A stretch of 64,000 bases of DNA from Paenarthrobacter nicotinovorans. GTDB lineage: Bacteria; Actinomycetota; Actinomycetes; Actinomycetales; Micrococcaceae. The stretch is from the NCBI RefSeq assembly GCF_007670255.1, contig NZ_SZVS01000002.1:248001-312000 (forward strand). The letters run 5' to 3'. Made by a program: the position numbers and the translations under genes. Position 1 is the first letter of the stretch; each line of letters opens with the position of its first letter. The notes under the pieces are model-generated. The model was not told the DNA's origin. It saw only the letters and a list, made by a program, of their open reading frames with translations, and did no database searches. Of this stretch, positions 43,835 through 55,677 are shown one piece after another.

Positions 43835-44413
43835 ATGCCTCTTCGTTCCGACTGGTCTGCCCGCTCGTGCAGCCTTGCCCGCGGCCTTGACGTCCTTGGG
43901 GATCCTTGGGGAAGCCTGGTGCTCCGGGAAATCTTCCTTGGCAACGGCCGATTCGACGCCATCAAGCAACGGCTCGAGGTGGCGGACAACGTACTGAGCA
44001 AGCGTCTGGGGTGGTTGCTCGAGGCCGGACTGCTGGCCCAACGCCCCTACCAGGACGGCGGCCGGACCCGACAGGAATATGTGCTCACCGTCAAAGGTGA
44101 GGAAGCGTTGCCTGTCCTGAACGCGATCATCATCTGGGCAGAAAAGCACCTGGACGCGCCGAACGAGATCTCCCACATGCGGGTCATCCATACCGACTGT
44201 GGGCACGCCACGTCCTCGGCGGATACGTGCACCCACTGCGGCACGGCACTTACCGCCGCGAACACCAGCTGGCACAGCTTCAAGCGCAACAAACAGCCGG
44301 TGCCCTTGGCCGTGGCACCACAGCGAGCCAGCACGGCCGATCCAGCCAGCACAGCAGATCCGACCAGCACAGCAGATCCGACCAGCACAGCAGAGACGGA
44401 GATTCCCGCATGA
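43835..44413 (+). CDS. HxlR-family transcriptional regulator with repetitive tail
   Basis: A 192-residue MarR/HxlR-type winged-helix protein. CSLARGLDVLGDPWGSLVLREIF near residues 11-33 and LSKRLGWLLEAGLLAQRPYQ near 53 are family hallmarks. After the DNA-binding domain there is HTDCGHATSSADTCTHCG, which could bind zinc. The last 28 residues are encoded by four 18-bp tandem repeats (unit ASTADP), unlike normal HxlR proteins. ATG 43835 is probably leaderless. The stop overlaps the MFS start (ATGA), so it likely controls that exporter. Confidence 0.9.
   Translation: MPLRSDWSARSCSLARGLDVLGDPWGSLVLREIFLGNGRFDAIKQRLEVADNVLSKRLGWLLEAGLLAQRPYQDGGRTRQEYVLTVKGEEALPVLNAIIIWAEKHLDAPNEISHMRVIHTDCGHATSSADTCTHCGTALTAANTSWHSFKRNKQPVPLAVAPQRASTADPASTADPTSTADPTSTAETEIPA
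44327..44398 (+). repeat. Four 18-bp tandem repeats inside the HxlR gene
   Basis: Units at 44327, 44345, 44363 and 44381, each about GCCAGCACAGCAGATCCG with small changes, encode repeated (A/T)STADP. Unit length is a multiple of three, so copy-number change would keep the frame. Confidence 0.9.
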
Positions 44414-45807
44414 CCGCTCCCGACGTCACAGGGACACCCGCCGGCTCGCCGCACGCCCCCTCCGGAAAGCGTCCCTCCGGAAAGCGTGAGCCCGGAAAGC
44501 GCCGTCTGCACCCTGCTTGGATCGTGGCGGCTGTGGCTTTCCTCGCGCTGGTGGGCGCCGCAGGTTTCCGGGCGGCCCCCGGCGTGCTGATGGTCCCGTT
44601 GCAGCAGGAATTCGGCTGGTCCACCACTGTGTTGTCCCTGGCGGTCAGCATCAACCTGGTCCTCTTCGGGCTGACGGCACCTTTTGCTGCTGCCCTCATG
44701 GAGCGCTTCGGCATCCGCAAAGTGACAGCGCTGGCCCTGTGCATGATCGGGCTTGGTTCGGCTTTGACAGTCCTGGTGAACCAGTCCTGGCAGATCCTTC
44801 TCACGTGGGGAGTGCTGATTGGTTTGGGAACCGGGTCCATGGCCTTGGTTTTCGCCGCCACCATCGCCAACACGTGGTTTGCCAAGAGTCGTGGCCTGGT
44901 GATTGGCATTCTCACCGCGGGAAGTGCGGCCGGTCAGTTGGTCTTCCTTCCGTTCATCGCGGTCTTGGCGCAGAACCCGGGCTGGCGCGGCGCCTCGCTG
45001 CTCATAGCGGCCGGTGCGCTCGCCGTGGTGCCGCTGGTGCTGCGGTGGCTGCGGAACTCACCTGCCGACGTCGGGGTGTTGCCTTATGGTGCGCAGGAAC
45101 CTGAGGGGCAGGTCGCCGACGCCGGGACCACCGCTGCGGCGGCCGGCACTCCGGACGTTGTGGTTCCCAAAGACTCTGCCAACGCGGCAGTCCGTGCCCT
45201 GCAGGTTCTCAAGCGTGCAGCCAAAGTCCGCACCTTTTGGGCCTTGGCTGCGGGCTTCGCGATCTGTGGAGCCACCACCAACGGGCTCATCGGCACGCAC
45301 TTCATCCCTTCGGCACACGACCACGGCATGCCCGAAACCACGGCGGCTGGTCTGCTGGCCGTCGTCGGGATTTTTGACATCGTGGGAACCATCGCCTCGG
45401 GCTGGCTGACCGACCGCTTCAACCCCAAGGTCTTGCTGGCCGTCTATTACCAATTCCGGGGGATTGGCCTGCTGGTGCTGCCGCTGCTGCTGGGCTCGTC
45501 CGTCGAACCGAGCATGATCATTTTCGTGGTGGTGTACGGCCTTGACTGGGTGGCGACGGTGCCGCCCACCGCGGCCATTTGCCGTTCTGTGTTCGGGGCC
45601 GATGGTTCGGTGGTGTTTGGCTGGGTGTTCGCCGCCCACCAGCTCGGGGCCGCAGCCGCCGCTTTGGCTGCGGGATTCATCCGCGACGCCACGGGACACT
45701 ACAACTACGCGTGGTTGGGTGCAGCAGCGATGTGCACGGTGGCGGCAGTCATCAGCGCCACGATCCGTAAAGACGCGGCAAAGAAGGAGCCCGTAGCCGT
45801 GGCCTGA
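44410..45807 (+). CDS. MFS transporter
   Basis: A 465-residue major-facilitator protein with twelve hydrophobic segments. After a basic, Gly/Lys-rich N-terminus come GFRAAPGVLMVPLQQEFGW near 50 and GWRGASLLIAAGALAVVPLV near 196, typical of the oxalate/formate antiporter-like and monocarboxylate-type MFS group. A central cytoplasmic loop of about 50 residues is Ala-rich. It overlaps the HxlR gene by 4 bp. Substrate is unknown; HxlR partners often answer to aldehydes, quinones or hypochlorite (inference). Confidence 0.9.
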   Translation: MTAPDVTGTPAGSPHAPSGKRPSGKREPGKRRLHPAWIVAAVAFLALVGAAGFRAAPGVLMVPLQQEFGWSTTVLSLAVSINLVLFGLTAPFAAALMERFGIRKVTALALCMIGLGSALTVLVNQSWQILLTWGVLIGLGTGSMALVFAATIANTWFAKSRGLVIGILTAGSAAGQLVFLPFIAVLAQNPGWRGASLLIAAGALAVVPLVLRWLRNSPADVGVLPYGAQEPEGQVADAGTTAAAAGTPDVVVPKDSANAAVRALQVLKRAAKVRTFWALAAGFAICGATTNGLIGTHFIPSAHDHGMPETTAAGLLAVVGIFDIVGTIASGWLTDRFNPKVLLAVYYQFRGIGLLVLPLLLGSSVEPSMIIFVVVYGLDWVATVPPTAAICRSVFGADGSVVFGWVFAAHQLGAAAAALAAGFIRDATGHYNYAWLGAAAMCTVAAVISATIRKDAAKKEPVAVA

Positions 45808-45819
45808 TCCGCCTGCGAG

Positions 45820-45855
45820 GCCTGCTCTGCGTGCCATCCGGCAGGAATAGCAGGC
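45820..45855. terminator. Nested hairpin between convergent MFS and beta-galactosidase genes
   Basis: GCCTGCT pairs with AGCAGGC, and TGCC-ATCC-GGCA is nested inside. No T-run, so moderate support. Confidence 0.45.
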
Positions 45856-45881
45856 AGAGCGGGCCCCACAACGGGGAGGGG

Positions 45882-48968
<3,087 letters not shown>

Positions 48969-49880
48969 TTACTTCACGGCTCCTTCTGTCAGTCCTCCGC
49001 GCCAGAAGCGCTGCAGGACAATCATGGCGATGCTGAGGGGAATGATGGAGAGCAGCACTCCGCCTGTGGTCAGTTCATAGAATTCGGGCAAACGGTCCAC
49101 TTGGCTGAGCCAGTTGTTCAAGCCAAGAGTGATGGGGTAGAGCTCGGAATCGGACAACATGACCAACGGCAGGAAGTAGTTGTTCCAAATGCCCACCAGC
49201 TGGAAAAGGAATACGGTTACCAGGGCCGGCGTCAGGACCTTGAGCCCAATCGTGTGGAAGATCCGCAACTCACCGGCGCCGTCGATCCTTGCCGCTTCGA
49301 TCAGCGAAGTGTCCACAGTGGCCTGCGCATAGATCCGGCAAAGGAACAGCCCAAAAGGGGAGACCAGCGATGGCAGCAGGACGCTCCAGTACGTGTTGGC
49401 AAGGCCCATTTGGCTGAACAGCAGGAAGAGCGGCAGGGCAGTGGCCGTTCCCGGAACGAGCACACCGCCCAGGATGGTACCGAACACCAGGTTGCGTCCT
49501 TTGAACTCGTACTTGGCCAGGGCATAACCGCCTGCCGCAGCAAAGTACGTGGCCAGGAGTGCCCCAACACCGGCGTAGATGGCCGAGTTCAGGAACCAGC
49601 GGCCGAAAATGCCTTGATCATAGCTGAGGACCCGGCCCAGGTTTTCCCAAAGCGAGAACGTCGGAGCGAAGAGGAATCCGTTGGTGGAGAACAGATCGGC
49701 AGTGGATTTGGTGGAGGCCACCAGGACCCAGTAGACGGGGATCAGGAAGTAGAGCGCTACCACCACCAGAAGGGCGGTGACGACGATGGAGGAGGACCGC
49801 CGTCGTCCGGCTGATCGGTCTTGGCCTGCGGGTTGTTGGCTTCGTGCGGTGGTGGAGGGTTTGGTAGCTGTCGCGGTCAT
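48969..49880 (-). CDS. Carbohydrate ABC transporter permease, MalG/LacG type
   Basis: A 303-residue permease with six membrane segments after a polar N-terminus of about 32 residues. The EAA loop is IEAARIDGAGELRIFHTIGL near 198, and the protein ends QRFWRGGLTEGAVK, typical of MalG/LacG proteins. ATG 49880 is preceded by AGGAAG and overlaps the stop of the partner permease (ATGA). With the next two genes it forms the importer for the beta-galactosidase substrate. Confidence 0.93.
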   Translation of the reverse strand: MTATATKPSTTARSQQPAGQDRSAGRRRSSSIVVTALLVVVALYFLIPVYWVLVASTKSTADLFSTNGFLFAPTFSLWENLGRVLSYDQGIFGRWFLNSAIYAGVGALLATYFAAAGGYALAKYEFKGRNLVFGTILGGVLVPGTATALPLFLLFSQMGLANTYWSVLLPSLVSPFGLFLCRIYAQATVDTSLIEAARIDGAGELRIFHTIGLKVLTPALVTVFLFQLVGIWNNYFLPLVMLSDSELYPITLGLNNWLSQVDRLPEFYELTTGGVLLSIIPLSIAMIVLQRFWRGGLTEGAVK

Positions 49881-50824
49881 GATGACTTCCTGTTCGTGAG
49901 TGCGAGGAAGGCGAAGGAAAGGGCGAACGCAGCCACGGCGATGATGACCGACTGGGCGGCCGCAACGTTGTAGTCGTTGTAGGCAAAGGCCGTCGTGTAG
50001 GCGCTGAGGTTCGGCGTGTACTGGCTGTCGATGGCGGGGGCCACGGTCTTGAGGACCTGCGCTTCGGCGAACAACTGCAGCGTTCCGATAATGGAGAACA
50101 CTGTGGTGAGCATGAGGGCGGGACGGATCAGGGGGAGCTGGATGCTCCGGGCCACCCGCCACGTCGAAGCCCCATCGACTTTTGCCGCCTCGTACAGTTC
50201 CACCGGGATGGCCTTCAGCTGCGCCACGATGATGAGCATGTTGTACCCGGTGTAGCTCCAGGTGACAATGTTGGCGATGGACCACAGCACGCTGTTGGCA
50301 CCCAGGAAATCGGGGGTCAGTCCTACGAGCTTGGCAGCGTCGAAGAGGGGACTGAGGCCGGGGACGTAGAGGAAGGACCACAGGATGGTGGCGATCACTC
50401 CGGGGACGCCGTAGGGCATGAAATAGGCTGCCCGGAAGAATCCCGGCCACTTGGCGGAGGCCGATTCCAACATCAGGGCAAGGACGGTGCAAAGGACGAT
50501 CATGACCGGAACCTGAACGATGCCGAACAACAGCATCCGGCCGATTGACGCTACGAAGCTGCCGTCGGCAAGGGCCTGTGCGTAGTTGCCGAACCCGGCG
50601 AATTCGCTGCTAACACCCGCCTCTCCGAAGAGTCCGCTCCGGGTCACTTTGGTGAAGCTGGACAGCAGGGCCACAACAATGGGAAGCAGGAACGTCAGGA
50701 CGAAGAGTGCCAGAAAAGGTGCGAGCAGGAGCCAGGGTGCCCGTGCCGCGGCGCCTGTCCTCTTGGCGCGGCCGGCCGCCGCGACGGGACGTTGCGCGGT
50801 GGTTGCAGTGCGGGTGGTCGTCAT
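49877..50824 (-). CDS. Carbohydrate ABC transporter permease, MalF/LacF type
   Basis: A 315-residue permease with six membrane segments. APWLLLAPFLALFVLTFLLP near 28 and the EAA loop YEAAKVDGASTWRVARSIQL near 217 mark it as the first permease of a MalFG-like pair. Start ATG 50824 overlaps the stop of the binding-protein gene by 4 bp, and its own stop overlaps the next permease, so the importer genes are translationally coupled. Confidence 0.93.
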   Translation of the reverse strand: MTTTRTATTAQRPVAAAGRAKRTGAAARAPWLLLAPFLALFVLTFLLPIVVALLSSFTKVTRSGLFGEAGVSSEFAGFGNYAQALADGSFVASIGRMLLFGIVQVPVMIVLCTVLALMLESASAKWPGFFRAAYFMPYGVPGVIATILWSFLYVPGLSPLFDAAKLVGLTPDFLGANSVLWSIANIVTWSYTGYNMLIIVAQLKAIPVELYEAAKVDGASTWRVARSIQLPLIRPALMLTTVFSIIGTLQLFAEAQVLKTVAPAIDSQYTPNLSAYTTAFAYNDYNVAAAQSVIIAVAAFALSFAFLALTNRKSS

Positions 50825-52155
50825 GCCGTTTCCTTTCGGATGGTTAGGCCCTTGTTCTTGAAAACGGTGATGATCTGCTGCTCCGAGGCTGCAATGGAGT
50901 CCACCAAGGACGTACCGAAGGCCTTCTTGCGGAACCCGTCACTGAGGATGTTGAAGGACTGCTGGGTCACCGGCCACCAGGACCATTCAGGGTTTTGCTG
51001 CTGTGCGGCCGGAACGAAGACCTCCTGGTTGTAGTTTTGACCCCCGAAGAACGCCGATGGCTGTTGGCGGTCCGTGCCAATGAAGCCAGGATTGGGAGAC
51101 CATCCGATGCCGCTGTTCTTGATTTCGGAGTCGATTCCCTCTTTCGAGGTAGTCAGCCAGACTGCGAAGTCCACTGCTTCCTTGGGATGCTTGCTGTTGG
51201 CCAGGACCGCAGCGGTGGATCCGCCGAGGTAGCTGGAACCGAAGCCGGTGGCACCCCAAGTTGGCATAGGGGAAACGCGCCATTTTCCTTCGGAACCGGC
51301 GACGCCCTGCACCAGGGCATCACCCCAGCTTCCGGTGATGGTGGAGGCAATGCCACCTTTGCCCGCCGCGGCGAACCAGCCGGGGGAGAAGGCACCGTAG
51401 GCGGTGGTGACGAGGTCGTCGTCGATCGCTTTATCGAAGAAGCGGGCAGTGTTGAGCGTCGCGTCGTCCGTCATGTTGATGACCCAGCCGTCTTCCTCGG
51501 GCCGGAGCCAGGCAGCGCCTGCCTGTCCGGCAAAGGAAGCGAAAGGGGAGGCGTCGCTGATCGGGAAGCAGTCCAGGTACGTGTCCACGGAACGAAGCTC
51601 GCGGGCCAGCCCCGCCCATTCCTCCCACGTTTTAGGTGGAGTTCCGCCCACTTTGTCCAGGAGGGCCGGTTGATGGAACATGGCCATCGGACCCGAGTCC
51701 TGGGGGATTCCGTAGACTCCGCCCGTGTAGCTGACCTGCTTCCAGAGGGTGGGATCGTACAGGTGCTGATGGTCGTTGGCTCCGTACCGGGAGACATCCA
51801 CCAGCCCGTTCACCAGCATGAACTCCGGGATCGACCGCAGTTCCACCTGGGCCAGATCCGGCCCGCCCCCGGCTGCCAGTGCTGAGTACAGCTTTTGGTA
51901 CCCGCCCGCGTTGCCGCCAGGGATCCACACCACGTCCACTTGGACGTCGGGGTTGGCAGCGTTCCACACGTCGGCAACATTCTGGAAGTCCTTCAGCCAC
52001 GCCCAGTAGGTGAGCCGCACGGGACCGTTGGCGGCGGGGATGGTCGGTGCGGCGTTGACGGAGTGGGTTCCCGGGGTGGCGCAGCCGGAAAGCAGGCCCA
52101 TGGCGGCTGTTCCCAGGCCTGCTGCCAGGAGTTGTCTTCGACTGAAACCGGTCAT
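50821..52155 (-). CDS. Sugar-binding lipoprotein of the beta-galactoside importer
   Basis: A 444-residue family 1 solute-binding protein. FSRRQLLAAGLGTAAMGLLSGC is a signal with Tat-like RR and lipobox LSGC near residue 25. The mature part has RLTYWAWLKDFQNVADVWNAANP near 48 and SGPMAMFHQPALLDK near 160, typical of sugar-binding proteins. AGAGGTGAAG precedes the ATG. It is the first gene of the operon; a dedicated ATPase is missing and is probably supplied in trans. Confidence 0.92.
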   Translation of the reverse strand: MTGFSRRQLLAAGLGTAAMGLLSGCATPGTHSVNAAPTIPAANGPVRLTYWAWLKDFQNVADVWNAANPDVQVDVVWIPGGNAGGYQKLYSALAAGGGPDLAQVELRSIPEFMLVNGLVDVSRYGANDHQHLYDPTLWKQVSYTGGVYGIPQDSGPMAMFHQPALLDKVGGTPPKTWEEWAGLARELRSVDTYLDCFPISDASPFASFAGQAGAAWLRPEEDGWVINMTDDATLNTARFFDKAIDDDLVTTAYGAFSPGWFAAAGKGGIASTITGSWGDALVQGVAGSEGKWRVSPMPTWGATGFGSSYLGGSTAAVLANSKHPKEAVDFAVWLTTSKEGIDSEIKNSGIGWSPNPGFIGTDRQQPSAFFGGQNYNQEVFVPAAQQQNPEWSWWPVTQQSFNILSDGFRKKAFGTSLVDSIAASEQQIITVFKNKGLTIRKETA

Positions 52156-52244
52156 GAGCCTTCACCTCTTTGTGTCGGGTTGACGCTGCAGCGCACCCGG
52201 AAAGCGTGTGCGGCGCGTCGATTGTGACCACGGTAACAGAAAAA

Positions 52245-52260
52245 TCGAGTGACTACTCGA
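52245..52260. promoter_or_regulatory. TetR-type operator between the lac operon and tetR
   Basis: TCGAGT-GACT-ACTCGA is a perfect 6-4-6 dyad in the 143-bp divergent region. It is 2 bp from the proposed -35 of tetR and 90 bp from the lac operon start, so it could control both. Confidence 0.7.
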
Positions 52261-52261
52261 A

Positions 52262-52290
52262 TTTCAAGGCAATGACGTTCCACGTACACT
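52262..52290 (+). promoter_or_regulatory. Predicted promoter of tetR
   Basis: TTTCAA at 52262-52267, a 17-bp spacer and TACACT at 52285-52290, 8 nt before ATG 52299. A leaderless transcript is likely. Confidence 0.5.
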
Positions 52291-52298
52291 GGCTAGCC

Positions 52299-52934
52299 AT
52301 GACCACAAAGGATGCGGGCCGGGCAGCGAGGCGTGGCCCTTACGCGAAATCCGAGGAACGGCGCCAGACGATCCTGGATGCAGCCCACGCGGTGTTTGCC
52401 GCGCGGGGATACCGCGGGGGATCGTTGCAGGAAGTCGCTGACCGTGCGGGCATGAGCCAGACCAGCCTCCTGCACTACTTCCCGTCCAAGCGCGACCTCC
52501 TGATGTCGGTCCTGGAACGGCGTGACGAGATCACCGGCGGAGCCTTCCCTGATGACATGGAAGAGGGCTTGGCGGACTCGGTCATCCGGACGGCGCTGTA
52601 CAACGAGAACATCCCCGGGGTGATCGAGCTCTACACGGTCCTGTGTGCGGAATCAGTCACGGATGAGCATCCCGGCAGGGACTACTTCACCGCACGCTTC
52701 GAGCGATTGCGGGCAAGCTATGCCCGTCGTTTCGGCGAGCTTGCAGCAGACGGCAGGCTGCGGCCCGGCGTCGATCCCGAGGAAGCAGCAACATCGCTGG
52801 TGGCTCTTTGGGACGGCCTCCAAACCCAGTGGCTCCTTGCCCCGGACCGGGTCGACGTAACCAAGGGCCTGAGTGGGTTCCTCAAGTTGGTGATCCTCCC
52901 GGACCCAACCAGGGGACAGCAAACGTCCCATTGA
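52299..52934 (+). CDS. TetR-family regulator, probably of the beta-galactoside operon
   Basis: A 211-residue repressor with the helix-turn-helix SLQEVADRAGMSQTSLLHYFPSKRDLL near 46-72. The remaining helical domain binds an unknown ligand. ATG 52299 is set by the -10 TACACT; no ribosome binding site is seen. The last codons (RGQQTSH) are encoded by the left arm of a 66-bp palindrome, so the native C-terminus may have been altered by that element. Control of a sugar operon by TetR rather than LacI is uncommon but plausible from the shared operator. Confidence 0.9.
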   Translation: MTTKDAGRAARRGPYAKSEERRQTILDAAHAVFAARGYRGGSLQEVADRAGMSQTSLLHYFPSKRDLLMSVLERRDEITGGAFPDDMEEGLADSVIRTALYNENIPGVIELYTVLCAESVTDEHPGRDYFTARFERLRASYARRFGELAADGRLRPGVDPEEAATSLVALWDGLQTQWLLAPDRVDVTKGLSGFLKLVILPDPTRGQQTSH

Positions 52935-52969
52935 GCCCCCGTAGCGACGTTTGCTGTCCCCTAGTTGGG
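52904..52969. repeat. 66-bp palindromic element at the tetR 3' end
   Basis: A 24-bp left arm (52904-52927) pairs with 52946-52969 with one mismatch; the core GGGGACAGCAAACGTC is perfect. It overlaps the last ten codons of tetR and reaches 5 bp from the end of the convergent dehydrogenase gene. No second full copy is in the window. Confidence 0.85.
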
Positions 52970-52974
52970 GTGGG

Positions 52975-54150
52975 TTAGCCGCGGAAGGCCGACAGACCCG
53001 TGATGTGCTGGCCCAGGATCAGGGTGTGGACCTCGTCGGTTCCCTCGTAGGTGCGCACCGACTCCAGGTTGTTCGCGTGCCGCAGCGGTGAGTAGTCCAG
53101 CGTGACGCCGTTGCCGCCCAGGATGGTCCGGGCCTCGCGGGCGATCTTGATGGCTTCGCGGACATTGTTGAGCTTGCCCAGCGAAATCTGCTGTGGCTGG
53201 AGGTGCCCGGCGTCCTTCAGCCGGCCCAGGTGGAGGGCCAGCAAGGTGCCCTTCTGGATCTCCAGGAGCATGTTGACCAGCTTCTCCTGCGTTAGCTGGT
53301 AACCGGCCAAGGGACGTCCGAACTGCAAGCGTTCACCCGCGTAGGAAAGGGCGGCTTCGTAGGAATCGCGGGCCGCTCCCATGGCACCCCAGGCGATCCC
53401 GTAGCGTGCCTCGTTCAGGCAGGAAAATGGGCCGCGAAGACCCATGGCACCCGGGAGGATCGCCTCCGGAGCCAGCCGAACGGCGTCGAACGTTACATCG
53501 CACTGGACCGAGGCGCGCATTGAAAGCTTTGGCTCAATGGGCGTGGCGGTGACGCCCTGGGCACCGGCGGGGACCAGGAAGCCCCTGATTCCGTCGTCCG
53601 TCCGGGCCCACACCACCATGATGTCCGCGATCGAGGCGAGGCCGATCCAGCGCTTGGCTCCATCCAGCACCCATCCATCGCTGGTCTGCCGGGCGGTCGT
53701 GGTCATGGAGGAAGGGTCCGAGCCAGCCGTAGGTTCAGTCAAAGCGAAGCAGCCGATCAGCTCACCGGCAGCCATCCGTGGAAGCCACTCCTCCTTCTGT
53801 GCCTCCGATCCCCAACGATGAATGGCGGTCATGGCGAGCGAACCCTGCACCGAAACAAAGGTCCGGATGCCTGAATCGCCGGCTTCCAGCTCCATCGCCG
53901 CCAGGCCATATTCGACGGCGGTCCGGCCGGGGCAGCCGTAACCCTCCAGGTGCATGCCGAGGACGCCCAGCTCGCCAAGTTCCGGGGCGATCTCCCGGGG
54001 AAAGACCGCGTCCTCGTACCAGCGGGAAATATTCGGACGGATCCTTTGGGTGGTGTAATCGCGGACTTTGTCGCGGACGGCGAGTTCGTCGTCGGAAAGA
54101 AGGGAATCCAGGGCCAGGACGTCGGAGGTGTTCGTCGTTGAATCGCTCAT
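52975..54150 (-). CDS. Acyl-CoA dehydrogenase, glutaryl-CoA dehydrogenase-like
   Basis: A 391-residue FAD enzyme. SVQGSLAMTAIHRWGSEAQKE near 101, GCFALTEPTAGSDPSSM near 135 and the C-terminal YEGTDEVHTLILGQHITGLSAF, with the catalytic Glu, match the glutaryl-CoA dehydrogenase group, which oxidatively decarboxylates glutaryl-CoA to crotonyl-CoA in lysine and tryptophan breakdown. No other genes of that pathway are adjacent. The ATG lies 6 nt after TAGGAT, so a leaderless start is possible. Confidence 0.9.
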   Translation of the reverse strand: MSDSTTNTSDVLALDSLLSDDELAVRDKVRDYTTQRIRPNISRWYEDAVFPREIAPELGELGVLGMHLEGYGCPGRTAVEYGLAAMELEAGDSGIRTFVSVQGSLAMTAIHRWGSEAQKEEWLPRMAAGELIGCFALTEPTAGSDPSSMTTTARQTSDGWVLDGAKRWIGLASIADIMVVWARTDDGIRGFLVPAGAQGVTATPIEPKLSMRASVQCDVTFDAVRLAPEAILPGAMGLRGPFSCLNEARYGIAWGAMGAARDSYEAALSYAGERLQFGRPLAGYQLTQEKLVNMLLEIQKGTLLALHLGRLKDAGHLQPQQISLGKLNNVREAIKIAREARTILGGNGVTLDYSPLRHANNLESVRTYEGTDEVHTLILGQHITGLSAFRG

Positions 54151-54283
54151 TCCAGCATCCTAGGGGGAGTGCCGGACCCTGCGGACCAGCCGGGCCGCAG
54201 GGCCTCGGAAGGCCCTTCAGTAGTATGGGATGCGGGGGCGGCACACTTCCCCCGTGCGACTTTGCTTACTTGGGGGATTTTGG

Positions 54284-55636
54284 ATGGCACTGCCCGACGT
54301 CGATTTACGGACCGGAACGGACGCCGCGCGGCCGAACACAACGGCCCAGGCCTCGCCGTTGCTCCTGCGCCTGCTGCCTGTGGCCGTAGTGGCTTTGCCG
54401 GTGTGGATGTTGCTCGCGGACTGGGCCAAGCAGGGCCTGGACTTCAGCGTCTACTGGTTCGGTGGGAGCATCCTGAACCAAGCAGGCTCCTCGCCGTCGG
54501 ACCTCTATGGCCCCACAGTGGCATCGGCCGGAGGGCCGCACCTGCCGTTCACGTACCCACCGTTTGCCGCGCTGGTGTTCGGGTTGTCGGCCCGCCTGCC
54601 CCAATCCTTGGCGCTCAACGTGTTCAACGGCGTCGGTGTGGTGGTGGCAGCGTGGGTGGCTGTCACGATTGTCCGTTACTGGTCATCCAAACCGGACCTG
54701 CGGAGCGCACTTTCCTCGGCGAGGAGCTGTTGGACAGCTGCGGCGTTGTTCCTGGCAATCCTTTTACTGGGACCGTGGCGAGAGACGTTGGCCTTCGGCC
54801 AGATCAATATTCTGCTGATGGGCCTGATGGTGGTGGACCTGCTCGGCGGCGTGTCCAAGCGCAGGAGGTTCCGGGGAAGCGGCTTCCTTGTTGGCGTTGC
54901 CGCCGGCATCAAGCTGACGCCCTTGGTGTTCGGCCTGTATTTCCTGATGCGCAAGGACTGGCGTGGGCTGGCGAATATGTCCGTGGGCTTCGTATCCACA
55001 ATCCTGTTTGCGTGGTTGCTGCGCCCGTCGGAATCCCTGAAATTCTGGCTGGAAATCCTTCCCGACACGTCCCGCATCGGCGGAGCCGGCTACGTGGACA
55101 ACCTCTCCATCAAGGGTGCATTGTTGCACTTCGGAGTCCCTCAGGACGCCGTGACGCTCCCTTGGATTGCATTGAGCCTGTTGACGCTGGTTTTGGCTGC
55201 CGTTCTCATCAGGGCCGCCAGCGCCCAGGGCGCCCGCGTTGTTGCCATTTCGACGACGGCACTGGCCATGCTGCTCGTCAGCCCGGTTTCCTGGTCCCAC
55301 CACTGGGTCTGGATGGCCGTGGTCCTGCCGGCGTTCGCTTGGACCATCAAGGACACCCCGGCGCGTCTGAAGACCCAACGGACGGTGATGGGGATCGTTC
55401 TTACCGTCTCCACGCTGGTGTTTTTCTTCTCCCCGAAGACCATTGGTACCGCACTCGGCGCAGCCAACCTGGATGTCCAGACGCCCGGTCTGTGGATCAT
55501 GGCCTCCAGCGCCGGTGTTTTCTGCGCGGCGGCCATCCTCCTCTCCTGGTTGGCAGCCCTGCGCAGGAACTCCATCCGCACCGAAGAAGTGCCGGACGTT
55601 CCTACCCGCCTGCGCCAGTGGGCTGCCCGCTCCTAA
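54284..55636 (+). CDS. GT87/DUF2029 membrane glycosyltransferase (second paralogue)
   Basis: A 450-residue polytopic protein clearly homologous to the protein at 40264-41559: shared motifs include LPFTYPPFAAL, LLLGPWRETLAFGQINI, ILPDTSRIGGAGYVDNLSIK and LVSPVSWSHHWVW. The early DFSVYWFGG supplies the expected catalytic Asp. It probably uses polyprenyl-phosphate sugar to mannosylate a cell-envelope glycolipid (family knowledge). GGGGGA precedes ATG 54284; a start 18 codons upstream is less likely. Single gene, convergent with the APC permease. Confidence 0.85.
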   Translation: MALPDVDLRTGTDAARPNTTAQASPLLLRLLPVAVVALPVWMLLADWAKQGLDFSVYWFGGSILNQAGSSPSDLYGPTVASAGGPHLPFTYPPFAALVFGLSARLPQSLALNVFNGVGVVVAAWVAVTIVRYWSSKPDLRSALSSARSCWTAAALFLAILLLGPWRETLAFGQINILLMGLMVVDLLGGVSKRRRFRGSGFLVGVAAGIKLTPLVFGLYFLMRKDWRGLANMSVGFVSTILFAWLLRPSESLKFWLEILPDTSRIGGAGYVDNLSIKGALLHFGVPQDAVTLPWIALSLLTLVLAAVLIRAASAQGARVVAISTTALAMLLVSPVSWSHHWVWMAVVLPAFAWTIKDTPARLKTQRTVMGIVLTVSTLVFFFSPKTIGTALGAANLDVQTPGLWIMASSAGVFCAAAILLSWLAALRRNSIRTEEVPDVPTRLRQWAARS

Positions 55637-55648
55637 GCGAGGTCCTAA

Positions 55649-55677
55649 GCCGGGGCCGCAGGAAACGGCAACCCGGC
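55649..55677. terminator. Hairpin between convergent GT87 and APC permease genes
   Basis: GCCGGG-GCCG ... CGGC-AA-CCCGGC, a nested hairpin ending at the permease stop codon. Confidence 0.55.
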
